From positions 1 through 20,981 of the forward strand of contig JAZUMF010000089.1 of NCBI GenBank assembly GCA_045603485.1: a stretch of DNA of 20,981 nt. The letters are read 5' to 3'. Shown here piece by piece: positions 12,929-20,981 of this stretch. Within the stretch, counting starts at the first letter, position 1; every line of letters starts with the position of its first letter. The translations under genes were made by a program, and so were the position numbers. The notes beneath the pieces are model-generated. The model was not told the origin of the DNA, did no database searches, and saw only the letters and a list, made by a program, of their open reading frames with translations. Origin of the DNA: RGIG5952 sp045603485 (GTDB taxonomy: Bacteria; Verrucomicrobiota; Kiritimatiellia; RFP12; JAAYLN01).

Positions 12929-15553
12929 ATGGCATTCTGGAAGAAAAATAAAAACGAAGACGGGCAGGGATATGTACCAGGCCTAACGCCGCGTTCATTT
13001 TTCGCGACATTGATTTGTATGCTTTTGACGGCGATGTATGTCCAGTATTCAAAGGTTATCGTCGATGAATGCTATATGATTCCAGAGTCGGCCATCCCAA
13101 TTCCAGCAATGATTGTCATAGTGGCATTGCTTGTTTTTGTCGGTGTATTCGGCTTGTTGTTTAAGATTAGAATCTTGACTAAGGCTGAAATCGTCTGCGT
13201 AGCTTTTGCGACATTGATGTCGGTTCCGCTGATGACGCAAGGCTTCTGGATGCGTTTCTTAGGTGTTACCTCAGCACCGCTTCGCAATCAGAACTTTGAC
13301 TATATGGATGCCTACAATGACAACCTTTGGCCTCACGGACCAAACCTGCTTGCAGACGCCTTTGCCGTAGCGGCCCCTGATTCAAAGAATGATGGAAACG
13401 GCGAAATTTTTGTCACCCCTGGCTCAACATCTAAGAACATAACATGGTCAGAGGTTGAATATGAGGAAGGTGTTAAGGCTATCCTTCCTACTATAACAAA
13501 CACCGGCGCAGACGAAGAGACCTATCTCTCGTTTACCATTCCGGTTTCATATGGTGACAAGCCCTCAACGGCAGTGCCCTCATATCCGCACCTCGCAAGT
13601 ATTCTTGCATTAACCCCCGCTGTTGAAGCTGAAACCCAAATTTTTGCGCGCGCTTTGGCCGACGACAATCCTGTCCCCGTAGACTTGATTACAGGTCGCA
13701 AGGCGGACAAAAAGACATACCTTCACAAGAAAGGCTTTGTCCGTCTTGGTCAATATGGTGTAATTCCCGCTCCCGTATGTGCCAGTAATTTGGTCATTCA
13801 AATCGGTCTTAAAGGCCGTGGCAGCGTGACATTTGCAGATCCAAAGCTGATGTCGGTGTTTGCTTTGGAGTCCGCCTTCACAGGCCGCAAGATTATGCCT
13901 GAAAAGGAGTATCTTGCCCTTGCGCCAGCTGCCCGTCCAGCAGGTGTTATTGTAAAGCCTGACAATCTCTGGTCTATCAAAGGTCTCACATATTTCATTA
14001 AGGGTTATATTCCTATCCGCGAGTGGATTCGCCCGGCTGTCGTTTGGGGTTCATACTTGCTCATGCTCTATTTGGCCTTCTTCACAATCAATGTTATGAT
14101 GCGTAAGAAGTGGGCTGAAAGCGAGCGTTATCCAATGCCGAACGCAAAGATTCCTCTTGCGATTATCGGTGTTGACGATAAGAAAGAAAGCCCATTCTCT
14201 GAAATATGGAAAAATCCCTATGCCTGGGCAGGTTTGATTTTTGCAGTTCTCTTCGGTATTGCAAGGGGCGCCCATTATTACAATCCGAATTTGCCTGATC
14301 TTGATGCTTCCATCAATATCGGTGAATATGTCACCAATCCCGTCTATGGTGAGATGTTCAAGACAACCTTCTACTTCTCACTCTTTGTTTGCTCGATAGC
14401 GGTATTCTTCGAGCTCAATGTCTTGATTTCAGTCGTTGTAGGCTATTGGTTCTTCCGTGCATGCTATTGCTTCGGTCACCTTGGCGGCATTGATGTCAAT
14501 GCGGGCTTCCCATGGCGCTACGAGCAGTCCGTAGGCTCCTACCTCGGATACTTCTTCGTTGTAATAGCCCTCTCGGCAAAGTATATTTGGGGAATTATCA
14601 AGGATGCCGCCAAGGGCACCAAAAAGGAGCACGGTGAGGTATTCTCCTCCCGCATGGCTTTGGTCCTTTTCATCCTCTCTCATGTCGGTATCATCATTTG
14701 GGCTAAGGTAATGAACGCAAATGTCGGCTCAATGCTCTTGATGTTCTGCTTCCTCGTTCTTATTGGCTTTGTCTCAGCTAAGTATCGCGCAGAGTGCGGA
14801 AGCCCATGGGGATACTTCACACCATATAACTCCATGCTCTTCGTTTCGATGTGCGGCGGTATCGCTCTCTTCGGTACATCAAGCATGATGATTTCATTGA
14901 TTCTTTCAGGCTTCCTAACCGTTACGGTTTTCTACCTCATCCCCGGTCTTCAGTTTGAGGTGATCCAGATTGGCAAGCGCATGAATATCCAGCCCCGCCA
15001 CATTATGTGGGTATGTTTGTTGGGCCTCCTCGGCGGTCTCTTCATCGGTGGTTGGGTATTCCTCTCAAATGCTTATTCATACGGTGGTGATAACATTAAG
15101 TATCAGTGGCCCTTCAATGGACTCAACTGGTTTATGAACAAGTACCGTACGATTCTTAATGAGGCTACAGCCGATTGGCTCAGGCAGACCGCCGACCCAA
15201 CCGCATCTCTTGGTCCTGATTGGGGCTTCAGAGCAATGTGCTTTGGCGGTGTCATTATGGTTGTCTTGACGATTCTCCGCCAATTCTTCGCAGGCTTCTG
15301 GTTCCACCCAATTGGATTCCTCCTCGCTCCTACCCATCTTAACGATGGCGCAAACTGGGGTACACTCTTGATCGCATGGCTCATTCGAATGATCGTTCTC
15401 AAAGTCGGTGGCGCTCATGCCGTCCGTACAAAGCTCCAGCCATTCTTCGTTGGTGCATTTGTCGGTTGCTTGATCGCAATCGTAATCTTTACAATCGTCA
15501 ATGCTCAAGCTCGAATGAGTGGGTCAACACTATTCTACCCATCAATGCCTTAA
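12929..15553 (+). CDS. polytopic membrane protein, DUF6785/DUF6784 type
   Basis: The 874-residue protein has about 12-14 membrane segments. Three lie at the N-terminus (about residues 22-42, 57-77 and 85-105), followed by an exported loop of about 250 residues (110-358) and then the main membrane domain (about 365-860). The PGLTPRS start and the C-terminal part (WFHPIGFLLAP, AWLIRMIVLKVGG) match what I know of the DUF6785 and DUF6784 proteins of Planctomycetes and Lentisphaerae, which loosely resemble oligopeptide-transporter-type permeases. The large loop after the third helix is bigger than I would expect. The start has GAGGA (12918-12922) six bases upstream. It is 24 bases before the huge FtsX-type fusion gene and probably works with it. 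Substrate and function are unknown. Confidence 0.72.
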   Translation: MAFWKKNKNEDGQGYVPGLTPRSFFATLICMLLTAMYVQYSKVIVDECYMIPESAIPIPAMIVIVALLVFVGVFGLLFKIRILTKAEIVCVAFATLMSVPLMTQGFWMRFLGVTSAPLRNQNFDYMDAYNDNLWPHGPNLLADAFAVAAPDSKNDGNGEIFVTPGSTSKNITWSEVEYEEGVKAILPTITNTGADEETYLSFTIPVSYGDKPSTAVPSYPHLASILALTPAVEAETQIFARALADDNPVPVDLITGRKADKKTYLHKKGFVRLGQYGVIPAPVCASNLVIQIGLKGRGSVTFADPKLMSVFALESAFTGRKIMPEKEYLALAPAARPAGVIVKPDNLWSIKGLTYFIKGYIPIREWIRPAVVWGSYLLMLYLAFFTINVMMRKKWAESERYPMPNAKIPLAIIGVDDKKESPFSEIWKNPYAWAGLIFAVLFGIARGAHYYNPNLPDLDASINIGEYVTNPVYGEMFKTTFYFSLFVCSIAVFFELNVLISVVVGYWFFRACYCFGHLGGIDVNAGFPWRYEQSVGSYLGYFFVVIALSAKYIWGIIKDAAKGTKKEHGEVFSSRMALVLFILSHVGIIIWAKVMNANVGSMLLMFCFLVLIGFVSAKYRAECGSPWGYFTPYNSMLFVSMCGGIALFGTSSMMISLILSGFLTVTVFYLIPGLQFEVIQIGKRMNIQPRHIMWVCLLGLLGGLFIGGWVFLSNAYSYGGDNIKYQWPFNGLNWFMNKYRTILNEATADWLRQTADPTASLGPDWGFRAMCFGGVIMVVLTILRQFFAGFWFHPIGFLLAPTHLNDGANWGTLLIAWLIRMIVLKVGGAHAVRTKLQPFFVGAFVGCLIAIVIFTIVNAQARMSGSTLFYPSMP

Positions 15554-15577
15554 TCTGGAGCAAAGGATATCTTTAAC

Positions 15578-18500
15578 ATGAACAAGAATACATCTTCGCC
15601 CCTCGCGCAATTTGCCAGTGCAACATTCTTCCTTGTATTATTGGTGGCTCTGATTGTCGGCTTCGTTACGATATTTGACGCTGAATCCTACAAGCCGCCC
15701 GTAAAGCTTGACCGCAGCTACGATAGATCTGCTATGGTTGATGCCCTTTCTGTTGAATCGGTTTCAAACCGCTTCAACCAAATCATAGGGCTCGGTTCCC
15801 GTACTCCTGGGCAAGCCGGTTTAACGGCGGCGGCAGAGCTGATTAAGAAAGAATACAAAGAGGCGGGTCTTGAAGTCTTTACTCAAGAAGTCCTTATCCC
15901 AGCTCCTCTTGCAGATGGTGGCAAGGGCACCTTGACGGTTGGCTCTGAAGTTATCGACGCATGGCCATTTGCGCCAAACTATGTTCAGCCGGTTGTGACT
16001 CCAGCCGAGGGACTAACCGGCAAGCTCTTTCTTGTTACAGAAGAGAATGTCCGCTCTGAAAAGAATTTTGCAGACAAAATCGCAGTTGTAGACTTGTCAC
16101 AACCGCTTTTCTCAGAGCTTGGTCTTACTCCCTCACAGTACATCGAGTTAGGCTTCAAGGCTGTAATAATAACACATTCTGAAGGCCTCAATAATGTACC
16201 ATGGCCCCAGTTCAATTATACAATGCGCATAAAGGAAATGCCTGTAAACCTTGTTCGTGTTGCAGTTGAGCCAGAAGTTTTGGCTCACATCGGCAAAGAG
16301 GTCAATCTTAAATCAATTTCCCGTTGGCGCAATGCTCGCACCGAAAACATCATCGGTGTTTTGAGAGCCAAGGAAAAGTCAGAAAACGCTTTAGTCATTC
16401 CTGTCACTTATGATGCCGCGTCATTACTCCCTGATTTTGCGCAAGGCCCCGTTCAAGCCCTCACGCTTTCAGTCCAGCTCCAGATTCTCAAAGGTCTGCT
16501 GCCACACAAAGACGCCCTTCGTCGCGATGTTGTCTTTGTTGCAACAACAGGTATCGGTCATCAGGGAATTGGAGCGTCCCGTTTAGTTTCAACAATCGGA
16601 GCATGGGGTCAGCACGACGCAGCTCGCATTCGCATTGAAAAGCAGCTTGCAGATAATGACAACTACCTCAAGATGCTCAAAGAAGTCATTAAGTGCTTCG
16701 ATAATCCATCCTTTGCGGTCGCAGGTAATACCGCCGAAAATGAAAAGATTATGCACAGCCTTCCCACAGATGTGCGTAATTTCCTCTCAGACCGAGTATC
16801 CGCTGTTTTGCGTGATGCTGTTTTTGTCCAGGCTGAAAGCCTCCTCATGGCAGAGATCGCATACAAGCGCGATCCGGAAAATCTTCACTCTGCAGAGTTC
16901 GCCAAGTTTCAGGTTGAAAAGAAACTCTACGATGATTTGAATAATATTTCGGCATTGCCGCTTGCCAGAGCTCTTGAGCGTCCTTTGTCCTCAAAGCCCG
17001 TCTTCTTTGATGTCAATGGAAAGCAGGTATTCTTCCGACAGGCATTGCAAAGCAGCCTTGAGAAGCTTATCAAATACCATGAGGATCGCGAAAAGGCGAT
17101 TAAAGAAGATTTGGTACTTCAAAAATTCTTTGCAGGATATGCCAATATCCTCGCTTTTGCACCACGCCTCCAACCCGCCGATATCGGCAGAACCGCCTCT
17201 GAAAATGTCGGTTATGTTGCCGGTCTATTCTGGGGATCCAGTGCAAATACAGGAGAACCCGCAAACCTCTTTGGCCAACTTGTCAACGACTCGATATATG
17301 CCTTGAATATTGAAGACAAAGTCTCCATAACAAAGCCAACAAATGGCGGCTCCTTCAACGGACTTACAGGTGGTTCATTCTATGACTCAATGCCTTGGGC
17401 TGTTGTTTCCATCCCTGCATTCTCGCTCGTCTCGGCAAACAACTCCTCTCCAATCTTTGAGTATCCATTTGTCCATCGCTCATTCACCAATCTTCAATCA
17501 ATCAAAAGTTCACTCCAGTTGGCCGGTGAAGTCGCAATCTCGGCTGCCCGCGGTTATGGTAACTTCGGCCGTTTGCCATTCTTCGCCACTTATAATATGC
17601 AAGGATCGGTTTATGCATCCGGCGTCGGTAACTCCGTGGTTCCCAACTACGCTGTAGCAAATACTCTTGTTGCCGCACCCGATACAAAACCATACACCTT
17701 TACCGACCCATACGGCGCATACAGCCATCCGTTCTTAACAATGCCAACATGGCGCGGCCGTGCACCCGAAGCGTTCTACTTCGGTAAAAACGGGCTAATT
17801 GAGTATGTCAAAGACTATGGTGCCTCTGCACAGAACATCTATAAGTCCAAGACAATGCCCAACAACAATTCACCAGTCAACTTGATTCTCTATCGTGCAG
17901 CGCCAGTTGTTATCTACAATATCGTAAACCCACAGTCAATGAAGGCCTTCTCCGGAATTGAATTCCTCTCCTCCAGTGGACTTGCGGCATTCAGTTCTAC
18001 ATGCCCGTATCGTTCATCGGTCGGTCAGATGGATTTCATTCCACCCAAAGAATACTTCTTCATCACACTCAAGGCAGGTGCTCCTGGCAATGATCTCGTA
18101 GCTACCACACGCGCATTCTGTTTAGGCGTCCTTCACAACGAAACAGACAAGCATTACAAGCCCACCGATAACGAAATTGACGGTGCTGGCTATTTGGCAT
18201 GGGATACTCCTATTGTCCGCAACCTCACACTCGAGGCCGACGCCTCTATGGCTTGGCTTGCTGAAAAGCGCCTTGATCTTCAGAAGCGCTATGGCATGGC
18301 AGACGATATGACACTCGACCTTGATGAAAAGGCAAATTCTCTTCTCAAGGATGATCAGACAAATGGCAACGAGCGCCCATTGCTTGGCCGTTTGCGTGAT
18401 TTACGCCAGTCGCTTTCATACCAGATTCTCAACCATCCAATTATCCGTGGATCGGTTTCAGAAGCCGTTTGGGGTATCCTTTGGTATATGGGTCTTCTAG

Positions 18501-20608
18501 TTCCATTTATCTTCTTCTTTGAGAAGCTTGTCTTCGGCTTCACCGATGTCCGCAAGCAAATTGTGGCACAGGGCGCAATCTTCTTGGTAGTCTTTGCCTT
18601 GTTGCGGATCCTTCACCCTGCATTCCATATGATTCGTTCTTCATCAATGATTCTCCTTGGATTTGTCATCATTATCATCGTGGCGTCAGTTACCTCGGTA
18701 TTGTCCACAAAGTTCCAAGAGAACCTCGATGCGATGCGTGCCTCGCAAGGCATCGTCAAGGGTGCAAAGGGTAATACCTTCGGTATCGTCATGACAGCAT
18801 TCATGCTCGGACTCAACAATATGCACCGCCGTAAAGTCCGTACGGGACTTACCTGTGCAACCCTCGTCCTTATGACATTCGTTATGATTTGCTTTACCTC
18901 GGTACAGTCCAATATCCTTGAAAAAGAGCGTGCAATCGGCCGCGCCTCATATCAAGGTATCCTCGTCCGTGAAAAGCAGTTCCGCCCAATCTCCAACAGC
19001 GAAGTTGATGCACTCAATGCTTCTTATGGTGAAAAGCATACGGTAAACCTTCGTCAGGCCTATATCGGGTCAATGAACTATAGTGCAGGAACTATTGATA
19101 TTCCCAACTTCCAAGTCACTTATGGTACTGGAGATAAGGCCGTTTCACGCGTTGTTAAAGCAGGTCTTGGTCTCACAGCTACTGAGCCACTGCGCAATTC
19201 GATTCAGCTTTTGACCACAAACGGCTGGTTCACCGTAGAACAGGCTTCACAAACGCATGGGCCATATCCAGTCATCATCCCCGATGATTTGGCAGACCAG
19301 CTTGGTATTACAGCCGAAGATGTCAATAAAGAGCGTGTACCCGTCACAATCGCCGGTGCGCCATTCTATGTCTGGGGCATCTTCAAGTCATCAGAGCTTC
19401 CAAATGCTGTAGATGTAGACGGTGAAAATCTGATTCCGTTTGATATCGAAGGTATTTCGGCACCACAGATGTCGGGTCGCTATATCCTCGCAGAAGTGAC
19501 CGATCCGCGCGTTCAGCCCTCTGACCTCTTAATTGGTCTTGTCAATCAGTTGCCCTTACCATCAAATACGGAAGTCAATCGCCGTACGCTTTCAGTTGTG
19601 ATTGATATGGGAGATTCTCCATATTCAACAGCCCGTAGGGAAATTGACTCCTATCTAATTCAGACAGGTCGTGATTGCAACTACGGACTTGATGGAACAG
19701 CCTTCAACGGGCGTCGCGCACGCGCACGCTCAATGGCTGGTATGGCAGACCTGATTATCCCGCTTATTATCGCCGCACTCACCGTTCTCAATACGATGAA
19801 AGGCTCAGTCTACGAGCGCCGTACAGAAATCTTCGTTTACAATGCCGTTGGTATTGCACCTAAGTACATCTTCTTCATGTTCGTAGCTGAAGCACTCGTC
19901 TATTCCGTCGTTGGTGCAGTTTTAGGCTACATCCTCTCTCAAGGAACAGGGCGTATTCTCACAGCTCTCGACTTGACAGGCGGCATGAACATGAACTTCA
20001 CATCAGTGACCACAATCTACGCTTCACTTGCAATTGCCGCAGCAACACTCGCATCGACATACTTCCCTGCGCGCTCTGCAGTAGAGATTGCCAAGCCCAC
20101 CGATGATGCTGGTTGGACATTGCCCAAGCCAGATGATGACGACAGCGTGACCTTCTCGCTTCCGTTTACCTTCACACATTACGATCGCATCGCAGTTCTC
20201 TCATTCTTCTACAAGTATTTTGAGAACCTCGGTGAAGGTTCATCAGGTGCCTTCTTCTCTGGCCCTCCAAAGCTGACAATTGCCAAAGATACCGATTCTC
20301 TTGATGGAGATTCCTATATTCCGCGACTTGAAGTCCAGGTTTGGCTCAAGCCATTTGACTTGGGTGTTTCGCAAATGATTTATATTGATTTGCCGACCGA
20401 TCCTGACACCAAGGAATACATCTCCAAGATGAGATTGGTCCGCGTAACCGGTACCCGCGATGCTTGGGTTCGCCTCAATACTCCAATGGTTGCCTTGATT
20501 AGACAACACTTCCTCCATTGGCGTGCAGTGCCAAAGGAGACCAAGATTGAGTATTTTGCTCAAGCAAAGCAAATCCTCGAAGAAACGGTTCTTGGCGAAA
20601 ACAGCTAA
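15578..20608 (+). CDS. M28-like exodomain fused to an FtsX-type ABC permease, 1676 residues
   Basis: An N-terminal anchor helix (about residues 11-32) is followed by a very large exported part. This holds a PA-like insert (about 100-245) within an M28 aminopeptidase-like fold (about 50-720). The M28 line that should read HYD appears as PVTYDAAS (about residue 273), the Asp bridge as DFAQGPVQ, and the Glu pair as GIGHQGIGAS. The zinc ligands thus look lost. Three membrane segments (about 965-985, 995-1013, 1024-1042) come next, then an FtsX/MacB-like domain: a helix near 1089-1108 after NNMHRRKVRTG, an exported part, and three helices near 1391-1408, 1430-1452 and 1480-1498 with VLNTMKGSVYERRTEI. 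A soluble end of about 175 residues follows. Such permeases normally need an ATPase, and none is in the window. AGGA lies upstream, spaced rather far from the ATG. It is second in its operon and closed by a terminator. Confidence 0.78.
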   Translation: MNKNTSSPLAQFASATFFLVLLVALIVGFVTIFDAESYKPPVKLDRSYDRSAMVDALSVESVSNRFNQIIGLGSRTPGQAGLTAAAELIKKEYKEAGLEVFTQEVLIPAPLADGGKGTLTVGSEVIDAWPFAPNYVQPVVTPAEGLTGKLFLVTEENVRSEKNFADKIAVVDLSQPLFSELGLTPSQYIELGFKAVIITHSEGLNNVPWPQFNYTMRIKEMPVNLVRVAVEPEVLAHIGKEVNLKSISRWRNARTENIIGVLRAKEKSENALVIPVTYDAASLLPDFAQGPVQALTLSVQLQILKGLLPHKDALRRDVVFVATTGIGHQGIGASRLVSTIGAWGQHDAARIRIEKQLADNDNYLKMLKEVIKCFDNPSFAVAGNTAENEKIMHSLPTDVRNFLSDRVSAVLRDAVFVQAESLLMAEIAYKRDPENLHSAEFAKFQVEKKLYDDLNNISALPLARALERPLSSKPVFFDVNGKQVFFRQALQSSLEKLIKYHEDREKAIKEDLVLQKFFAGYANILAFAPRLQPADIGRTASENVGYVAGLFWGSSANTGEPANLFGQLVNDSIYALNIEDKVSITKPTNGGSFNGLTGGSFYDSMPWAVVSIPAFSLVSANNSSPIFEYPFVHRSFTNLQSIKSSLQLAGEVAISAARGYGNFGRLPFFATYNMQGSVYASGVGNSVVPNYAVANTLVAAPDTKPYTFTDPYGAYSHPFLTMPTWRGRAPEAFYFGKNGLIEYVKDYGASAQNIYKSKTMPNNNSPVNLILYRAAPVVIYNIVNPQSMKAFSGIEFLSSSGLAAFSSTCPYRSSVGQMDFIPPKEYFFITLKAGAPGNDLVATTRAFCLGVLHNETDKHYKPTDNEIDGAGYLAWDTPIVRNLTLEADASMAWLAEKRLDLQKRYGMADDMTLDLDEKANSLLKDDQTNGNERPLLGRLRDLRQSLSYQILNHPIIRGSVSEAVWGILWYMGLLVPFIFFFEKLVFGFTDVRKQIVAQGAIFLVVFALLRILHPAFHMIRSSSMILLGFVIIIIVASVTSVLSTKFQENLDAMRASQGIVKGAKGNTFGIVMTAFMLGLNNMHRRKVRTGLTCATLVLMTFVMICFTSVQSNILEKERAIGRASYQGILVREKQFRPISNSEVDALNASYGEKHTVNLRQAYIGSMNYSAGTIDIPNFQVTYGTGDKAVSRVVKAGLGLTATEPLRNSIQLLTTNGWFTVEQASQTHGPYPVIIPDDLADQLGITAEDVNKERVPVTIAGAPFYVWGIFKSSELPNAVDVDGENLIPFDIEGISAPQMSGRYILAEVTDPRVQPSDLLIGLVNQLPLPSNTEVNRRTLSVVIDMGDSPYSTARREIDSYLIQTGRDCNYGLDGTAFNGRRARARSMAGMADLIIPLIIAALTVLNTMKGSVYERRTEIFVYNAVGIAPKYIFFMFVAEALVYSVVGAVLGYILSQGTGRILTALDLTGGMNMNFTSVTTIYASLAIAAATLASTYFPARSAVEIAKPTDDAGWTLPKPDDDDSVTFSLPFTFTHYDRIAVLSFFYKYFENLGEGSSGAFFSGPPKLTIAKDTDSLDGDSYIPRLEVQVWLKPFDLGVSQMIYIDLPTDPDTKEYISKMRLVRVTGTRDAWVRLNTPMVALIRQHFLHWRAVPKETKIEYFAQAKQILEETVLGENS

Positions 20609-20614
20609 GACAGC

Positions 20615-20647
20615 AAAAAGCCCTCCTAAAATGGGAGGGCTTTTTTT
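20615..20647 (+). terminator. intrinsic terminator of the permease operon
   Basis: GCCCTCC (20620-20626) and GGAGGGC (20634-20640) form a stem with a seven-base loop and seven T. A5 before the stem and the T-tract pair further, so it may work in both directions. Confidence 0.93.
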
Positions 20648-20689
20648 ATTTAATCACATATAAGTCAAAATTTGTCCCGCATAGAACGC

Positions 20690-20711
20690 ATAGATTTTTT
20701 AGAAAATCTAT
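20690..20711. repeat. AT-rich perfect hairpin
   Basis: ATAGATTTT (20690-20698) and AAAATCTAT (20703-20711) are perfect arms around TTAG. There is no T-tract after it on either strand, so it is not a standard terminator. Its function is unknown. Confidence 0.6.
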
Positions 20712-20875
20712 TCCGCACCATAATCTCATTTTGCGTGTGCCAAAAATTTAGAATGTTCATTATTAAGATATTGCAAACTGGACCTAAATTCGGCAGTTGT
20801 AGGCTAATAATCACCATTTGAGACAATAGCTTCAAGTCTGGCAAGTTTAATTGACCGTCCACACAAGATTCCTAG

Positions 20876-20918
20876 AAGTCTTATGTCTTAAGCCCGAAGT
20901 CTCACAAGTCTAATGTCT
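20876..20918. repeat. short direct repeats AAGTCT-n-ATGTCT
   Basis: AAGTCTTATGTCT (20876-20888) and AAGTCTAATGTCT (20906-20918) match at 12 of 13 positions and start 30 bases apart. A further AAGTCT lies between them at 20897-20902 and another at 20834-20839. They precede the possible promoter at 20923. Confidence 0.55.
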
Positions 20919-20981
20919 CGCGTATAATGTCAATTTTGCTACTGGGAGAAGAGGAGATTGGGAGTTGAGGAGTTTCGCCGC

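Larger units (their letters stand above)
20648..20981. other. terminal region without convincing gene
   Basis: No coding region is supported in these 334 bases. A 65-codon frame on the minus strand (20665-20862) has no ribosome binding site and no recognisable family. The region holds an AT-rich hairpin, short direct repeats, and TATAAT at 20923-20928 with a weak -35, which may be a promoter of a gene beyond the window. Confidence 0.5.

Noticed and set aside
20665..20862. 65-residue minus-strand frame after the last terminator
   Set aside because: There is no ribosome binding site, the composition is AT-rich throughout, and it contains the hairpin; no family is recognised.
1..20981. CRISPR array, insertion sequence or prophage
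   Set aside because: No regularly spaced repeats, transposase, integrase or phage structural genes were seen.

Overview
The window looks like chromosomal DNA from a Gram-negative bacterium of the PVC group, most likely Lentisphaerota or Kiritimatiellota, possibly from the gut. This is an inference from gene content. The pointers are a large M28-like/FtsX permease fusion next to a DUF6785/DUF6784-type membrane protein, a cytoplasmic sialidase-like protein, a diverged tail-specific protease, and an Rhs-type N-terminus with lineage-style wording. All genes are on the + strand.

Bases 1-340 hold rpsT (ribosomal protein S20) and its terminator. Bases about 340-3782 form an AT-rich accessory island of short genes for secreted or lipid-anchored proteins. 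It starts with a good promoter whose -10 box sits inside a perfect 10-bp inverted repeat. An Rhs/YD-repeat-type N-terminus follows, broken by an in-frame TGA. The core of the island is a two-gene cassette present twice. Its first part is a secreted, hydrolase-like N-terminal fragment, about 92 percent identical in DNA between copies. Its second part, overlapping by ATGA, is a small secreted protein that differs strongly between copies. Small orphan genes and a two-helix membrane protein fill the rest. The layout resembles a decaying polymorphic-toxin or immunity locus, although no toxin domain is visible.

Bases 3790-3953 are a compact tRNA-Glu(UUC) unit with promoter, encoded CCA and terminator. 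A tight operon follows: gtrA-like flippase, queH, tadA and a sialidase-fold protein, the last three joined by ATGA overlaps. QueH and TadA both act on the tRNA wobble position (queuosine and inosine).

Bases 6842-12835 carry valS, a tail-specific protease (prc-like) and dapF, separated by 3 and 7 bases. They link valine charging, periplasmic proteolysis and diaminopimelate supply for lysine and peptidoglycan.

Bases 12855-20647 hold a two-gene unit with its own extended -10 promoter and a strong terminator: an 874-residue polytopic membrane protein and a 1676-residue fusion of a PA/M28-like exodomain with an FtsX-type permease. The M28 zinc-ligand motifs appear lost, so the exodomain is probably a non-catalytic scaffold or sensor. 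No ATPase gene is in the window. This pair is the best candidate for an undescribed system. The last 330 bases carry no convincing gene, but do hold a hairpin, short repeats and a possible promoter pointing out of the window.
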